A stretch of 64,000 bases of DNA. Source: Paragorgia papillata (lineage: Eukaryota > Cnidaria > Anthozoa > Scleralcyonacea > Coralliidae). The stretch spans positions 1,160,501 through 1,224,500 of the forward strand of contig JAWNZC010000088.1 of assembly GCA_035771165.1 (NCBI GenBank), read 5' to 3'. A program made the translations under genes and the position numbers. The notes under the pieces were generated by a model, which saw nothing but the letters and a program-made list of their open reading frames with translations, was not told where the DNA came from and ran no database searches. Positions 37,125 through 50,470 of this stretch are shown here, one piece after another (position 1 is the first letter of the stretch; each line of letters opens with the position of its first letter).

Positions 37125-37503
37125 GCAAATGTCACGTCAATTATCCCGTCCCACCTCCCATATATACAGCCTACAAAATTATAATTACAAACTACAAAAA
37201 AAAGAGAGAGAGAAAAAGACAGAGTTTAGAACATTTCATATGTTGACCTCACCTTCATCATTCTCTGTATTCTCACATCGTTGCTTAAGGTACTGCAGGA
37301 AGAAATCATAGGCTTTCTGCTTTTCATCATGTAACAGGTCAACAACCTCAATTACATCCTTCAGGAAGGCAAAGTGAACTGTAGTCTGTTCAACGGTTGG
37401 GAAGACAATCTCGGCAACTGGGAGATTCAAGCTCAGAAACTTCTGCATGTTGATTGTATTCAAGCCTTCAATGATGTCATCAAGTTCTGGAAGCCTACGT
37501 AAC

Positions 37504-37925
37504 TATGAAGGGTGATTACCGCCAAAATTCAATATGCCATTTTGACATTCAATTTGACCCAATTATACAGTTCTATTCGGCAAAATCGTATTCGGCTGTT
37601 TTGTATTCGGCAAAATCGTATTCGGCTGTTTTGTATTCGGCAAAATCGTATTCGGCTGTTTTGTATTCGGCAAAATCGTATTCGGCTGTTTTGTATTCGG
37701 CAAAATCGTATTCGGCTGTTTTGTATTCGGCAAAATCGTATTCGGCAGTTTTGTATTCGGCAAAATCGTATTCGGCTGTTTTGTATTCGCAAAATCGTAT
37801 TCGGCAGTTTTGTATTCGGCAAAATCGTATTCGGCTGTTTTGTATTCGGCAAAATCGTATTCGGCAGTTTTGTATTCGGCAAAATCGTATTCGGCTGTTT
37901 TGTATTCGCAAAATCGTATTCCGTT
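37504..37925 (+). repeat. left TIR of element B with 30-bp minisatellite
   Basis: TATGAAGGG terminus, about 60 bp of unique TIR, then about 12 copies of a 30-bp TTCGGCAAAATCG / TTCGGCTGTTTTG unit. Long spurious ORFs cross it in both directions. Confidence 0.9.
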
Positions 37926-38006
37926 GTTTTATGGCAATTTTACATGACGTACAGGATCCTGGACCTGAAACTTTATAAGATCGCAGGCTCGTATATACAT
38001 AAAAAC

Positions 38007-41000
38007 ATGGAGGAAGACTTCACAGTTGAGGTAAGAAATCTTCTGAGACGCTGTGTTTTAAGTATACTTCACCAACTAGAGCAACGTAGCGGTGAAAGCA
38101 GTAGTCTTGAAAACGCTCAGTTTAGGTTGGAGTGGTTATTGGGTATAGTGATAAGATATCATCACAGTAATATTATTCAACGGGCTGTTGTCGATCTCCT
38201 CTCAGAAGCACTATCTATCATAACCAATTCGTGCGAAACACAACACGATGCAGCTGCTGGACGTTTGTTCTCTGGGTCTCCTGGCCGACCAAAGTTCAAC
38301 ATATCCCACGAACAACTTGAATTTCTCCTCGAAAGACGTTTTACTACCGTACAAATGTCGAGGTTACTTGGTATTAGTGTGCGTACCATAGAGCGTCGCA
38401 TGGCGGAGTTTGGTCTATCAGTTAGAGGGACTTATACAATTATATCAGACGAGCAGTTAGATACAACAACGTTGGAAATTTTGACTAGTTTTCCAAACAT
38501 TGGCTATAAACGAATGACTGGTCATTTGCGATCTCGAGGAATGAGAATCCAGCAAAAAAAAATTCGAGAGTCAATGCGAAGGGTGGATCCACAGGGGACT
38601 CTTATTCGTGCATTGGAAATGAACATCATACATCGTAGAGCATATTCAGTCCCGTCACCTTTAGCTCTATGGCACATTGATGGTAACCATAAGCTAATAA
38701 GGTATGTGCCTACAGTGCAGAGGTGTATATAGTACCAGAGGGGTTACTTTCTCCCCTGCCAAGGTCTCGAAAGGGTTATTTTTCCCATTATTCAGGAGTG
38801 GTATAAGCAATAAACCCCAAAGAAAATTATGGATAGTTGAGACATTGTTAGTGAGGGATGTTGGAGGGGTCCTCCCCAGAAAAAGTTTGTATTTTTGAGA
38901 CTCCATGACTAGATTTCCTGGATTTTAGAGACATTTTTATATATCTCATCTAAATGGACTGGTCTTTCCTTCCTCCCTTTCTTCTCCTTTTTTTATTTGG
39001 GGTCATTTTCTCCCTAATCGCCTGGCACCCCTTCCCCAGGGGAGGTCAAATGGTAATTATATACACCCCTGATTCTAAAAAATGAGATGAGGGGGTGCAG
39101 GTGTGCAGGGTCAGGATTTGACAAAATTTGAAATATTGACAACAATGCCTGCAACTGACAAGCTTTTCCTAATAGTGCAAAAAATAGAAGAGACCTAATG
39201 CAACAGATCCAAGGTGGCCCATCCTCCCCTGGTCAATCCCTGAGGAATGGCAAATATAGTGCTAACGCTGCAGGGTAGGGATCAAGTGACAATACCCTGT
39301 AGTAGGTCATAATTCAGTGGCAGATTCCCCACGCCAGAGTACAGTAGCTTATTCAACTTTTGAAAGAAGATGTTATTACAAAACATAAATGCTACAAGGC
39401 AAAACAACTGCATAATCCAATGGTAACATACTACGTAGCTTTCAAATTCCCTGCCTCAGGGAGAGCCAAAGTGTCAAATGGCAAGTGCCCCACTTTTGCC
39501 AGAGAGGAATGGATTTGACTGGTCACATCCCGGTTTGAAAGGTCTTCTGTCAATTTGAGGTATACGTCCTTGATCAATTTTCGCCGGCCTGGAAGAGTAT
39601 TCTAAATCGGTTCATATTATGTTCATTTAGGTGGAGATTTGTTATTCACGGTGGTATCGATGGGTTTTCTCGCATGGTTGTGTATTTGGGATGCTCCACT
39701 GATAATAAAGCTGCTACCGTTTTTACCCTTTTTATGGATGGTGTGACAGAGTTTGGTTTGCCTTCACGAGTTAGGTCCGATAAAGGGGGTGAAAATGTTG
39801 ATGTTGCCTGGTTCATGCTTACACACCCAAGTCGAGGCCCTGATCGTGGAAGCCATATCACTGGTCGAAGTGTCCACAACCAGCGCATTGAAAGGATGTG
39901 GAGAGACCTTTTCGCTGGCTGTACTCACCTTTTCTACGAGTTGTTTCACTTCATGGAAGAATGTGCCATCTTAGATGCATCAAATGAACATCATTTGACT
40001 GCTCTTCATTATGTATATCAACCTAGAATTAACAGGAGCTTAGCAGATTTTAAATCCGGTCACAATAATGGGCCTATTAGCAGTGAAGGTAATCAAAGTC
40101 CTGAACAGCTTTGGATTAATGGCATGATAAGAAATAGGAACCCTCATGGGACAGTTGCAAGAGAGTTTGCAGAACAGGTAAATGTAGTAAAAATATACAA
40201 TAAGTCATATTATTCTGTATATATTGATTAATTAATAACACTTGTGTTATTAAGAACAGTGCTGAGAAGTAATAATAAATTAATAGTATTGCTTATTAAT
40301 TAAGCAATGGAGTAAAATAACACAATTAAATATTCCAATTAACCAACTAATCATTACATAACTGATAACAAGTTTTCACTAACCATAAAATATTCTGTTC
40401 ATAAATACGCTTTTAATTCGACCAGCGATTCTAGAATTCAACAATTTCTATTGATGTTCATTGAAATCAAATAGCTCGCATCTTTACATCTGGGAAATTA
40501 ATTAATACACAGACTCTACTTTAACATGTGGTGCCTTCTGTCTCCAGAAAATTGCACCAAGAAAGGAAACTGGAGAATAATTAATTATTAGCATCCAAAT
40601 TGAAACAAAAAATCATAGCTGTGTATACACACTTAGATAGACACCAAATTTTCAAGAAATTGTTAAGAGTTTGTTCATTAATAATATAATACAGTGTTCT
40701 TGAAATCCACCCTTTATTCAACGTAGACTAATAAAATAAAAACCACATATAGACAATATTTAATACACTAATCATGTGGTCAATCACTGTCCTCTACAGC
40801 TATGTACAAACAAAACAAAGAACATACTTGAGTTAATGCACTTAAAAATGTCAAATCAATATAAATATAAAAATCTAATTAATCCTGAGTCTAAATAGTA
40901 ATTCATGTGATTCCTGTCATATCTAATGAAAGTTTCTTGATATATTATTGATATATTGCAGATAAATATGGATGACTTCGGTGTTGACTGGGATGGTCCT

Positions 41001-41174
41001 ATTCCAACTGACCTGAACAGCAATAATCATGTGGTGGTTCCAGATACCAATTTTCCACTTAATATGGAACAGCTGAATGAACTTAGAGAAATTATAGACC
41101 CTCTTCGGCATTCGCAATACCATGGGGTAGACATTTACTTGGAAACTCTTCAGTTTATTACTGATAGACTCTAA
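38007..41174 (+). CDS. DDE integrase-like transposase of element B (three exons)
   Basis: Exons 38007-38701, 39631-about 40177 and about 40962-41174 join in phase with GT-AG borders. The N-terminal region is helical. A helix-turn-helix ([22 protein letters not shown]) is followed by a second helical domain ([17 protein letters not shown]) and the basic [13 protein letters not shown] linker. The DDE core has Asp in HIDGNHKL, Asp in VRSDKGGEN and Glu in [11 protein letters not shown]. The last exon is acidic ([13 protein letters not shown]). HTH, HTH-like and rve domains in this order are those of IS3-family transposases and of their eukaryotic IS3EU relatives. No disabling change was seen. Confidence 0.85.
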
Positions 41175-41534
41175 CTCTTTCTTTTTGCCATTACACTAAA
41201 TCAAAATATTTTGAAACTGGTATGTCAAAACAGCATAGCATACGTAGATCATGGAGGTGTAAATAATAGCTGAAAATAAACTGTTGCCTGGGAAAGCTTG
41301 GGACTAACTTGTGCATGTTCACATGAGAAAAGGATGAAGCAGGACAGCCTTGATTCATAATGCGGCTTGATTCATAAATGTACATAATGTCATTTTTTCA
41401 CGACAATTCAATCCCACAAACAGTACTTTAACGAAAATATCTGCTGTTTCAGACAAACCTGTACAGTGTAATCTAACAACAAACTGGAACAGAACTGGTT
41501 ATATTATAGTCCAAATCAATAAGTAGAGGCAAAC

Positions 41535-44500
41535 TTATGCGAAAGTGAATCCTTTATAGCCATACTTTAGGGCAATGTCCATATTCTTAAGGAAATCGTC
41601 AAACGAGTTATGTACCACAGGTAGAATAAGGTTTGCAAAACAACTTTCAGCCATTGGTAACTTTATGCTAGATGTCTTGTCGAATTGAACATTAAGTTTC
41701 TCAGATCGAGGAGGTAATCTGTTGCATCCTGTCCAGAAACAACATAGTTCACTGAAGCCAGCACAATCTAGTAAAAATAATTTTAAAAATTAGTTGACTG
41801 CGTATTAACCATTAATACTGTATTTTATTGTTATAATCATATAGAGGGCAAAATTACTCAAATATGATTGGCTAATGAGGAGGGCATTTTTTCTTAATTC
41901 AGGGCAAAATTACTTGTATCTGATTGGCTGAGACGCAAGCGCGGGAAGTTTCTTGTTTTAATTACATGTAAATAGCAATAAAAACAATGGCTTCTCGCTT
42001 TGTCGTCGCGGATAATGATGTTATTGAAGAATTAAAAACTTCTAGTGAAAACTTGAACACTAGAAAAAGTACAAATTTATTGGTTGGAGTATTTAAGAAA
42101 TGGGCAGGCAGGGCAGCATTAAGAAACATCGGTGAAAACATGGAGACATACGAGGTTCAAGAACTTGACAAGTTCACAATTAACTTAGGTCAAAATTTTG
42201 CCCTCTATGATTAACAAGTAATCGCATAGTTCCTCGTAAAATTAAGGTTTAATTTCACTTGTGTTTTCGAAGTTTCACAAATTGCCCGAGTTGCTTCGCG
42301 ACTCGGGCAATTTGTGAAACTTTGAAAACACGCGTGAAATTAAACCTTAATTTTACTCGGCCCCATGCGATTACCTATACTAATTAAAGTGTGTACATTC
42401 GTTAACTTACTGATCCTATTCAATCTTTGTTATTTTGTATTATGATACGACATGTTCTAGCCTTAAATTGGCCATGTCTTTAATTGCTCTAGCTTGAATT
42501 GCAAGACTATGTCTATGTGTACTGTACATGTTATTCATGAGGTTAATTTATATTCGGTGTCAGAACGTCACTCTGACAGCAGCAATAATGAGATATCAAT
42601 ACAATATTAGTTAAATTAACAAGAATAGCGAAATTAGAAAGGGATCCGTTTATCAGATAGATTGTTGTTGAGTTTGGTGATAAAAGATTTATCAATGTAT
42701 ACCGTATTTACTTGTTTGAGCGCTGCCCTCGATTAAACACCACATTTGGTTAAAGAGCGCCGCCCTCGAATACCATGACGTCGCCATACTATGACGTTCA
42801 AGCAATGGAAATGCAGTATCTTGAAATTACCTTTCTGTCGCTTCTCGAGTAGGTCAATGTAATCTATAAACATGGCCTTGGCCAGCTGATTTGTTTCCAG
42901 ATCTTCGTCCTCGAAGACCAGTCTTGCTTTTAGTTCTTTACCAAGGATAGTTGCTTCTTCTTGAGTGGGAAATAGTATACGGATAGCATCTGGGTGCTTC
43001 TGTAAAAATGACTTTAATCCCACAGCTTCCAAACCTCCAAAGAAAATTTGTGCAATTGAATATTTGCCATTTTATAAAGAAACTTGCATAACATTGATTC
43101 TGATGCAGTCACATACTGTATTGCATGGTAGTATTCAGTACTAGTCACATACAGTACAGCAATAAAATATATTACACATAAAGTATTGTTGTATACAGCT
43201 ATTTCAATTAAGGCTATCACAGACAATTGTCCAATGTACAATAAGAGCGCTAAAACAATAAAAGAATGATGGGAATAATCATAGTTTTAAGTACGTTTAG
43301 TATATCAGTACCCTCGTGGGAATACTTCTAGCGACAGCTCGCAATGCAAATAAGGTTAACATGCAAAGTTAGATTATTCTCAAACGATCTGCATTGCCAG
43401 TTTGTCCCTCATATTGTACATTTGACTATTGTCTGCGACAACCTTAATTGAAATAGCTGACACACTGTTGCCAAATTGTAAAGCACATACATATACTGTA
43501 CTTGCTGCTATTTTAGCACTTACATAATTGTTTAAACCATTAACTTGCAATATGCGCCAGTTCAGATGCACCCTACTTTCGTATTTTACCCTAGCTTAAA
43601 CGTGCCAGTGTTAGTAAGGTACTGGGCGATAATGGGTCAATTTAAATCTTGTACACAGCTCATACCAGTTTTATCAATTTCAACCACCTAGATCTAACAC
43701 GTACATAAAAACCTATATATGGTACATACCAGATGAAATGTCGTCTAGCTCAAGCTTTCTTTTCTCAATGACATTGTACATCAGCAAGTACTGAACCACC
43801 ATCTCTCTGTTTGATGAAAGTAGCTCAACATCAATGCCGGCTTCCAGCAGGTATGGTAATATTTCAGCAAACTTTTCATCTGGTACATTTTCATTGACTG
43901 GCAAGTCAAGAATCTAAAACACATACATATGAAGAAAATATGAGTTCATATGAAGAAAATAAATGTGAAAAATTGTTTCATCTTAATGGGAATTATACCG
44001 ATAACTTTCATATACTCAACTGGTCCACTCCCACAAAAGATCAGATTTCAATATAACTTATTTGTCTATAGCAAACTAGAAAACCCTCACCTCAAAACGT
44101 TTGTTGGGAAATCTACTGTATTCACTATATCTCATAATACCACCTACCGTAGTACGTCATGCAGGAGAGAATGCTTTGCATCATGGGGTGATGGCTACCT
44201 TCCTAAGGCAAATACAGTATGAAGAGTAGGGGGGGGGGGCTCAGACCAAATTTTTGCAATATTTGAAAATGTATCACTTTCCCACAGCTGATCATCCTCT
44301 AAACAGCAGATTTGTCCCAAATGTTTCCACGCTGGGTAACATGTTTGTCGAAGGAGCTCCCCCTCCCCCTCGAATTATGAATCAAAGTTTTGATTCATAA
44401 GTGGTGCATAATAAATACCTGTTGTAATAGAATTTGCAATTCAATATCAGGCACATCTTTTATAGAAAGAGGTGGTGGGTTTGAAGAAATATCTTCGTCA

Positions 44501-47247
44501 TCCTTCAATGTAAGGTAATGCTTGACTGATTCAGCTAAGCCACACAATGCTGGCCCCTCATGTAGAAATGAGTGTCCCAAAATCCGACCAACTGCCCGAA
44601 AAGTGCCTGTTTGCCTCAGTCCAGGGTGGTGAATTGGTACTTTATGATCAGTCTCACCCTCAAAGAAAATAATGGGTTTTGATGTTGTAGCAATTCCATC
44701 TTCAACGAGTTTCACAGCATTGTGCAGAAATTCTCTAACAGGCCCAGCCCCTATACCTTCCTCGTCTTCAAATCTCACCCGAGGTGTTGCAGTGAGATTC
44801 GTTCTTGGGTTTTTGTAACAAGCCAATACGTCTGCTTTCATCTCTTCAATGCCATCACTTCGGCAGACACTGAAGAGCTGCCGAGGAGTATCTGCTTTAA
44901 TGGTTGTGTTCCTATATCGCAATATTTCCTTATTTACATCATATGGCGGCTGTAATTTCAAGTTTTCCTCATCATCATTATCCTCATCGATATTAATTGG
45001 GATTTGATTCTGAAGTGGTCTGTCAAGCAATGCATCTATATCACTTTCATTGGATCCAGTATCACCATCTAGAAATATATAACATGCTTGTTTCGCCATA
45101 CACATACATAATTCAGACCCTGTATCACACTAACAAAGCTCTGAAAAATGTGTAAGTCAATCTAATCATGTAATGATATCAACCTTAATTAGGGCTTCCT
45201 ACAGTAAATCTGTCCAAACCTTCTAAAATAATTCCAATTGCACGACTCAATTTAAAATCTGATGTTTCCAGAGCAGATTGTAGACATTCTTCGTTATGAT
45301 CTGGAAACATCTCTCTCAAGGATGGCAACATCATAACCATTCTTATATCTTGTGTCTAAAATTAAAATTTTACATGCGAGTGTTGCTATATGCACTATAT
45401 AACACATTAATTAACCCAGTGAGTCACATTGCGCCCTGATGCACTATACATTATTATTTTACTCTGTTTCACGCCAGATGATTTTTACTTGTCAAGGGGA
45501 GACACTACTACCAGGCACAATGAATGGTTAGGTTGTTAAATGTTGTCTGCATGAAAGTACTTGTACTAATTAAAACAGTTTCGTTGGAACTAAAGAATAC
45601 ACACCTGGTTGTTTTTAGCACCATTTTCCATTGTGAAATCATCCTGGTCAGTTGAAACAGATGCAGCCTCAGATGTTGGTACATTTACAGCTCTTGGTAT
45701 CAAAAAATATAAATATTTCACAGATAAATAATTATGCAGAATTTGCCAATCAATGATGGGTAGAATTGTGAGGCATTACAGTCGTGCCAATAGAAGCGTT
45801 CCGAAAAATGTTGACCAGTTCATTTCCTAACTTCGAGGAGTTCCTCTGAACAATTCTTCAGCAATTTGATAAGTTCCTTAAAAAGTTCCTAACTTCCTGT
45901 TTCATTGACCAATCAAATTTTATATTTTATTTTTGAGCAATCTGATTGGTCAATGAAACAGGAAGTTAGGAACTTTTTAAGGAACTTATCAAATTGTTGA
46001 AGAATTGTTCAGAGGAACTCCTCGGAGTTAGGAAATGAACTGGTCAACATTTTTCGGAACGCTTCTATTGGCACGCCTGTAAGAGTGATTATAAAGTACA
46101 TATGGTAACAATGAGTTCAACAGCGTCCATTTTCAATTATTTACCTTACACATTCATCATGATGATTTCGAATTAAGGTAATAGGAACACATCGACCACA
46201 TTGTAAACATGCAACTTTGGGAGCACACTCTGCATCCTACATCACACAAATCAAAAAAGAAAATGTATATTGTAGTGTTTTTAAAAATATGTATTTCAGT
46301 TATATTCACTGAAATATGTGTCAAATATGTAGTAATTGTGGACAGATATATGAACTATTTCTGTGATTGACTGATATATTTAGTTGTCTCTTGTACAACA
46401 CTCCTACTTTTCATTAAAATTTTGTCACAGTATTTGTTTTTACCTCAGGTGTATTTCTCAGGTCGGTGTCAGTCTCAGGAGATACATCTAGATCACATTG
46501 GATTGGTCTTATAAACAGCATGGACTGGCCAATTCCACATTTTTTTAAATGCTCAACACTATACCCTATAGCTGGGGGCGGGATTACTTCAAGATTGTTA
46601 ACAGGAAGGCGTCTTAGTAATTCGAACCCCCCACCATACATAAGTTTAGGAAATGTGTTCTCCAGGTCTTCTTTAAATGTTTGCGTGCTTCCCGTCGCAT
46701 TAAATTTTATTTTCAGTCGTCCTAGCCCAGCACGCTGAAGGAGTTCTTTTTCCTCACGATTTGGCACTTTTTCTTCTGACGCTCTTGACAAGCAAAACAT
46801 CTCGTGTGTCCAACTCTCATGTCTGGGCTTTTTCGTTCTCGCTGCAGGCCTTCTTGACAGACCTCGTGCAGAAACCGAAGACGCATGTGTGCTGCTTCTA
46901 TTCGAACCAAGTGGAGATGGTCGCGCGTACGGACTAAATAACGTCCTAAAATGGTTTAGAACATTCTGCCCGCTTCTTATAGGAGTTGAAGTAGTAGCGC
47001 TTGTAGATTGGAAAGACGAGGGGCCAGCAGTATTGATAGATTCAGTGGAATGAGTAGATTGTGTTCTAGAAGCAGTAGAACAGGACACGGTCGCTGATTC
47101 ATTCGGTTGATTGGAGACATTGTTTGATGTTTCCGGGGTTCTTCTTTGCTGTTGGTCATTTTCAGTGTTTGCTGCATCCTCTGATCTTTCGGACAAAAGA
47201 ATAGTTGCTTCTCTTAATAAATTAAATGCTCTATTGACGTTCGCCAT
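41535..47247 (-). CDS. UBZ-CUE-HECT E3 ubiquitin ligase of element B (about eight exons)
   Basis: Exon 1 47247-46444: disordered Ser/Thr tail, then RHESWTHEMFCLSRASE and FPKLMYGGGFELLRR. Exon 2 46236-46145: a UBZ4-type finger, C-x2-C-x11-H-x3-C (CLQC ... HHDEC). Exon 3 45692-45605: acidic linker. Exon about 45355-45205: CUE-like helices (LREMFPDHNEECLQSAL). Exon about 45068-44420: start of HECT (PRVRFEDEEGIGAGPVREF). Exons about 43914-43729, 43040-42830 and 41768-41535 complete HECT. The C-lobe has the catalytic-cysteine segment AESCFANLILPVV and ends GYKGFTFA. It should ubiquitinate unknown substrates; UBZ and CUE would bind ubiquitin. Exon borders are approximate. Confidence 0.8.
41828..42216. 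mobile_element. small TIR-bounded element holding a Crypton-like N-terminal ORF
   Basis: Inverted ends with ATAGAGGGCAAAATT and AATTTTGCCCTCTAT. A plus-strand ORF at 41987-42214 (MASRFVVADNDVIEEL, then NTRKSTNLLVGVFKKWAG and METYEVQELDKF) resembles the N-terminal SAM-like segment of Crypton/KCTD1-type tyrosine-recombinase proteins. The recombinase domain is absent. It lies in the last intron of HECT B. Confidence 0.45.
42218..42375. mobile_element. fold-back hairpin element
   Basis: Nearly perfect inverted repeat of about 70 bp per arm, from GTAATCGCAT to ATGCGATTAC, with an ACTCGGGCAATTTGTGAAAC arm. It lies in a HECT-B intron, directly after the Crypton-like element. Confidence 0.7.
45779..46080. 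mobile_element. fold-back MITE, about 140-bp arms
   Basis: CAGTCGTGCCAATAGAAGCG on the left is mirrored by CGCTTCTATTGGCACGCCTG on the right. The arms are nearly identical almost to the centre and flanked by TA. It lies in a HECT-B intron. Confidence 0.8.
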
Positions 47248-47339
47248 GCTTTCGAAACAATTTCAAAATATGATTTGCACATTCACTATATCAGCGACTA
47301 CATGAAGTGTATCATCCAAATGGCAGATGTTCACCACTG

Positions 47340-47553
47340 TATCATAATGCAGGCTCGTACAGCCGAATACAAAACGCTGAAAACAGCCGAATACGATTTT
47401 GCCGAATACGATTTTGCCGAATACAAAACTGCCGAATACGATTTTGCCGAATACAAAACAGCCGAATACGATTTTGCCGAATAGAACTGTATAATTGGGT
47501 CAAATTGAATGTCAAAATGGCATATTGAATTTTGGCGGTAATCACCCTTCATA
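47340..47553 (-). repeat. right TIR of element B with minisatellite
   Basis: Mirror of the left end. Only about four copies of the 30-bp unit remain, so the two ends have different array lengths. Confidence 0.9.
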
Positions 47554-48259
47554 CGTAACAGTACATTGTGTTTCAATATCTGGCTTACATCAAGATGCTT
47601 GTTGTTAACAGTAAGGATAGCCATTGAACAGCCACTGACGAACAGCTGCTCCGCTACAGCTGCATTTGAATTTAGTTCATCTAATTTCTCTTCTCCTGCA
47701 TCCTGCATTAACTTCAACATTTCTACTATGTCAAGGTAAGGGCAGTCATCAATTGTAATGGTGTCAGCTGCCGCATCGACTGACTGTGTTAGTATATAGT
47801 CCTTTACAGGATTGGCAAGTCCTTCAAATGGAGGTCCACTGTGCAATATACTATGAGACATTGCTTTTCCGAGAAGCTTGAAGATCCCCATACCTTGAAG
47901 CTGTTGGTTATGAATGGGTAGAAGGTGGTCTTTAGTTCCTTCAAAACAGGGAAAGGGAGGTTGAGTCCCACTTAAGAGAACATCATGAACTATCTGGAAG
48001 AACTCTCTTGTTAGACCACCAACGTCACTTCCATCTTCACCACCTTCATCAAAACTCATGAAATACACAACTGGCCTGCGTAATAGATCAATTTTTCCTT
48101 TGTAAATACGAAGTACTTCTTTCTCTTTCTTAACATTTCTGTTGATGTTAATTGGTTGTTCGCGGTTGATATCTACCATTTTTTCCCTGAATGTTGAAAG
48201 CACTTCATTTGGTGGAAGATCAAGTCCAGGAAGATTGTCCACCTCTAAAAACATTAAAA

Positions 48260-50470
48260 AAAAGTTTTCAATTCTATTAATGAACAGAATGAGTTCAAAT
48301 TAATTAATTAATAATTAATAAATTGAGGACATCCACAAACACGGATCGCAACATCAGATCTCATTCATCTCGTGGAAAAAAAATCTGTTGCCCTGTCCCT
48401 GATGGTGACCACATCCACTGTACAACCTTTGAGCAAATATTTTAAAATCATGATATGGGGAATTCTGAGCAGATAAATGGAATTCACAATTTTCAAATTG
48501 TTAATTCTGATTTAAATGTTGCATTATCACAAGTTCTAACTTTATGTGAAAGTGTATAATATTGTTACAGGAAATTTATGAAAAAGGTCGGGAAAACAAA
48601 TAGAGTTTAAGGTATGTATGATTTGATTAGCAAAAAAGACGAAGAAAGGTTGCAAAACAAATTGGTGTGAAATAACTACCGTAATATTGTTACATAGTTT
48701 CAGAACTTGCAGCTTGATGTCACTCGGTTAATAAATAATTATTGGATGAGGCTGAGTATGGTTCCAGGCCGAGGTCAAGTTTTTTTTCTGTTTTTTTTCT
48801 CTAAAATTTATTTCAATCCCACAAAAGCAAACATGCTTATCTAGGGGGCTCACATATATACATTACTTTTTATACAATACATAAAATAATATATCGTGAT
48901 ATTGTCTCCAATGATGTTTATTTTCTTAAAAAGACACATAAACAAGAACACAACAAACAAGCAAATATAAAGTCTAAACATTAGTTAGGGGGAAGCGATC
49001 AGTATTCAATATAGATTCTTGAACAATGCGAAACAAATTACAGTTTTCATAACTTAATGCTTCAGAGGCTCAGAGCCAATTAAGATATATCTAAGTTTTT
49101 CATTTTCCCCTCTCCCTAACCATGTCTGACCACATACACGCGCAGCAGAGGTAAGAAAAGCAAAACAAGAACATGATAAAAAAAAATGTTTTACAGGTCA
49201 AGTTATCTGGAAAAGGCTGAGGCGGATAACATTAACTGAGGTCTGGAAAATTCTTGATATCATGTATAAGCCGAATTCAATAATTGTTTTATTATACATT
49301 CAAACCTTGTTTACAACATTTTGTTGTTTTGAAATGTTCGGCATTTTCACGTTCTTTTAGGCAGTTACGTCATCAACGTCCAATAGTTTTTTACTCCTCC
49401 GTCCAATTATTCGGCAGAAATGGCGTCACAGCTGCTGAATATTGAGGATTAACTAAAGCATCTTGACCAATCAGGAACGAGAATATTGAATGCACAAGCT
49501 GTCAGTTGAAAAAACTCGGAGCTCTAAGGACTCAAACCAATTACTGGACTCTGGCTAGCAATCAGAAAATTGTGGGTTGACAAGTTCGCCTAAAGCTCAG
49601 ATTTTCCAACTTAAACACAGCTTGTATAGCAAACAAACAACAATTATTAAATCTAGTAAGATATACTATAAGCCCGGCATACACTAGAGAAAGTTTCCGA
49701 AACAAGTTACCGAAACACGGTTTCAGAAACAAAAGTTTCTAGTGTATGTTGAAAAGTTCCAAAACTTTGTTTCAGAAACAAAGTTTCCCTGATTAGAGCA
49801 CTGTTCTATTTTTTTGTAACAAGTTTCAGAAACATTTTGAAAACCATGTTTCGGAAATTTGTTTCCGTGTATGCCGGGCTTAGTCTCAAAGTTTGTTTCC
49901 CTTACTGTTGATCTCCTACGAAATACATGTATGTGCCCTAATTAATACCAACTTTATAAGTTATTAGTCAGTAAAAATGTGAATTTTAACATTTTACACA
50001 AACATGCTCAATAGTGTATTTGTGTTAATAAGTTAATTTATACAATAATGTTCAGTTCTGCATAAAAATCTGACTCAACTCTTTCCATATCATCATCTTG
50101 TTTTTCTTCAAATATGAGCTGATGGCTACCACTTAAATAGGGAACCAATCAGATTACAGAAAAACTCATCCGTTATCATGCCTTAGTTAAAGTATTTTCA
50201 CTTGATGCACAGCAGCCATATATATTGGTGTTTCTAAACAATGAACTGATGATCCATATTATTGGTGTTCCAAATTAATCTCGTGATTCACAAGTTAATT
50301 CACAAGTACTGTACTCCAAAATGGACCATCATTACGTAAGTGAAAACTGAAAATGCTCTACAAACAATTCTTATCCCAAGTTTAAAAATTAAATGACACT
50401 AATTAACTGAAATCTGATTATAGTACAACTGCTGTAGGACAATTTACTACGAAAGAATCTATTATAACAT
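48260..50470. other. intronic sequence of HECT A, no gene seen
   Basis: AT-rich. It contains one MITE (49671-49880). No coding exon was recognised. Confidence 0.4.
49671..49880. mobile_element. MITE with Harbinger-like AGCCCGGC ends
   Basis: 210 bp with inverted ends AGCCCGGCATACAC / GTGTATGCCGGGCT, and an interior made of GTTTC(A/C)GAAAC words. The ends resemble those of the autonomous Harbinger at 59192-63205 (AGCCCGCCGCACACGAGA). Confidence 0.65.

Larger units (their letters stand above)
37504..47553. mobile_element. element B: intact-looking 10.05-kb DDE-integrase plus HECT-ligase transposon
   Basis: Termini TATGAAGGGTGATTACCGCC and its exact complement; the first about 90 bp are identical between ends. 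It is flanked by CGTAAC on both sides (37498-37503, 47554-47559), a 6-bp target-site duplication. TAT...ATA ends and a 6-bp TSD agree with what I recall for the IS3EU superfamily. Arrays of a 30-bp unit (TATTCGGCAAAATCG plus TATTCGGCTGTTTTG) lie just inside both ends. It contains one plus-strand integrase gene (38007-41174) and one convergent minus-strand HECT gene (47247-41535). No stop or frameshift was noticed in either. It sits in an exon of the HECT gene of element A. Confidence 0.9.

Noticed and set aside
37512..38006. Long plus- and minus-strand ORFs made of repeated FCIRQNRIRL, YSAKSYSAVL or AEYKTAEYDF units
   Set aside because: They are translations of the 30-bp TIR minisatellite, open in several frames at once. 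The true integrase start is the ATG at 38007.
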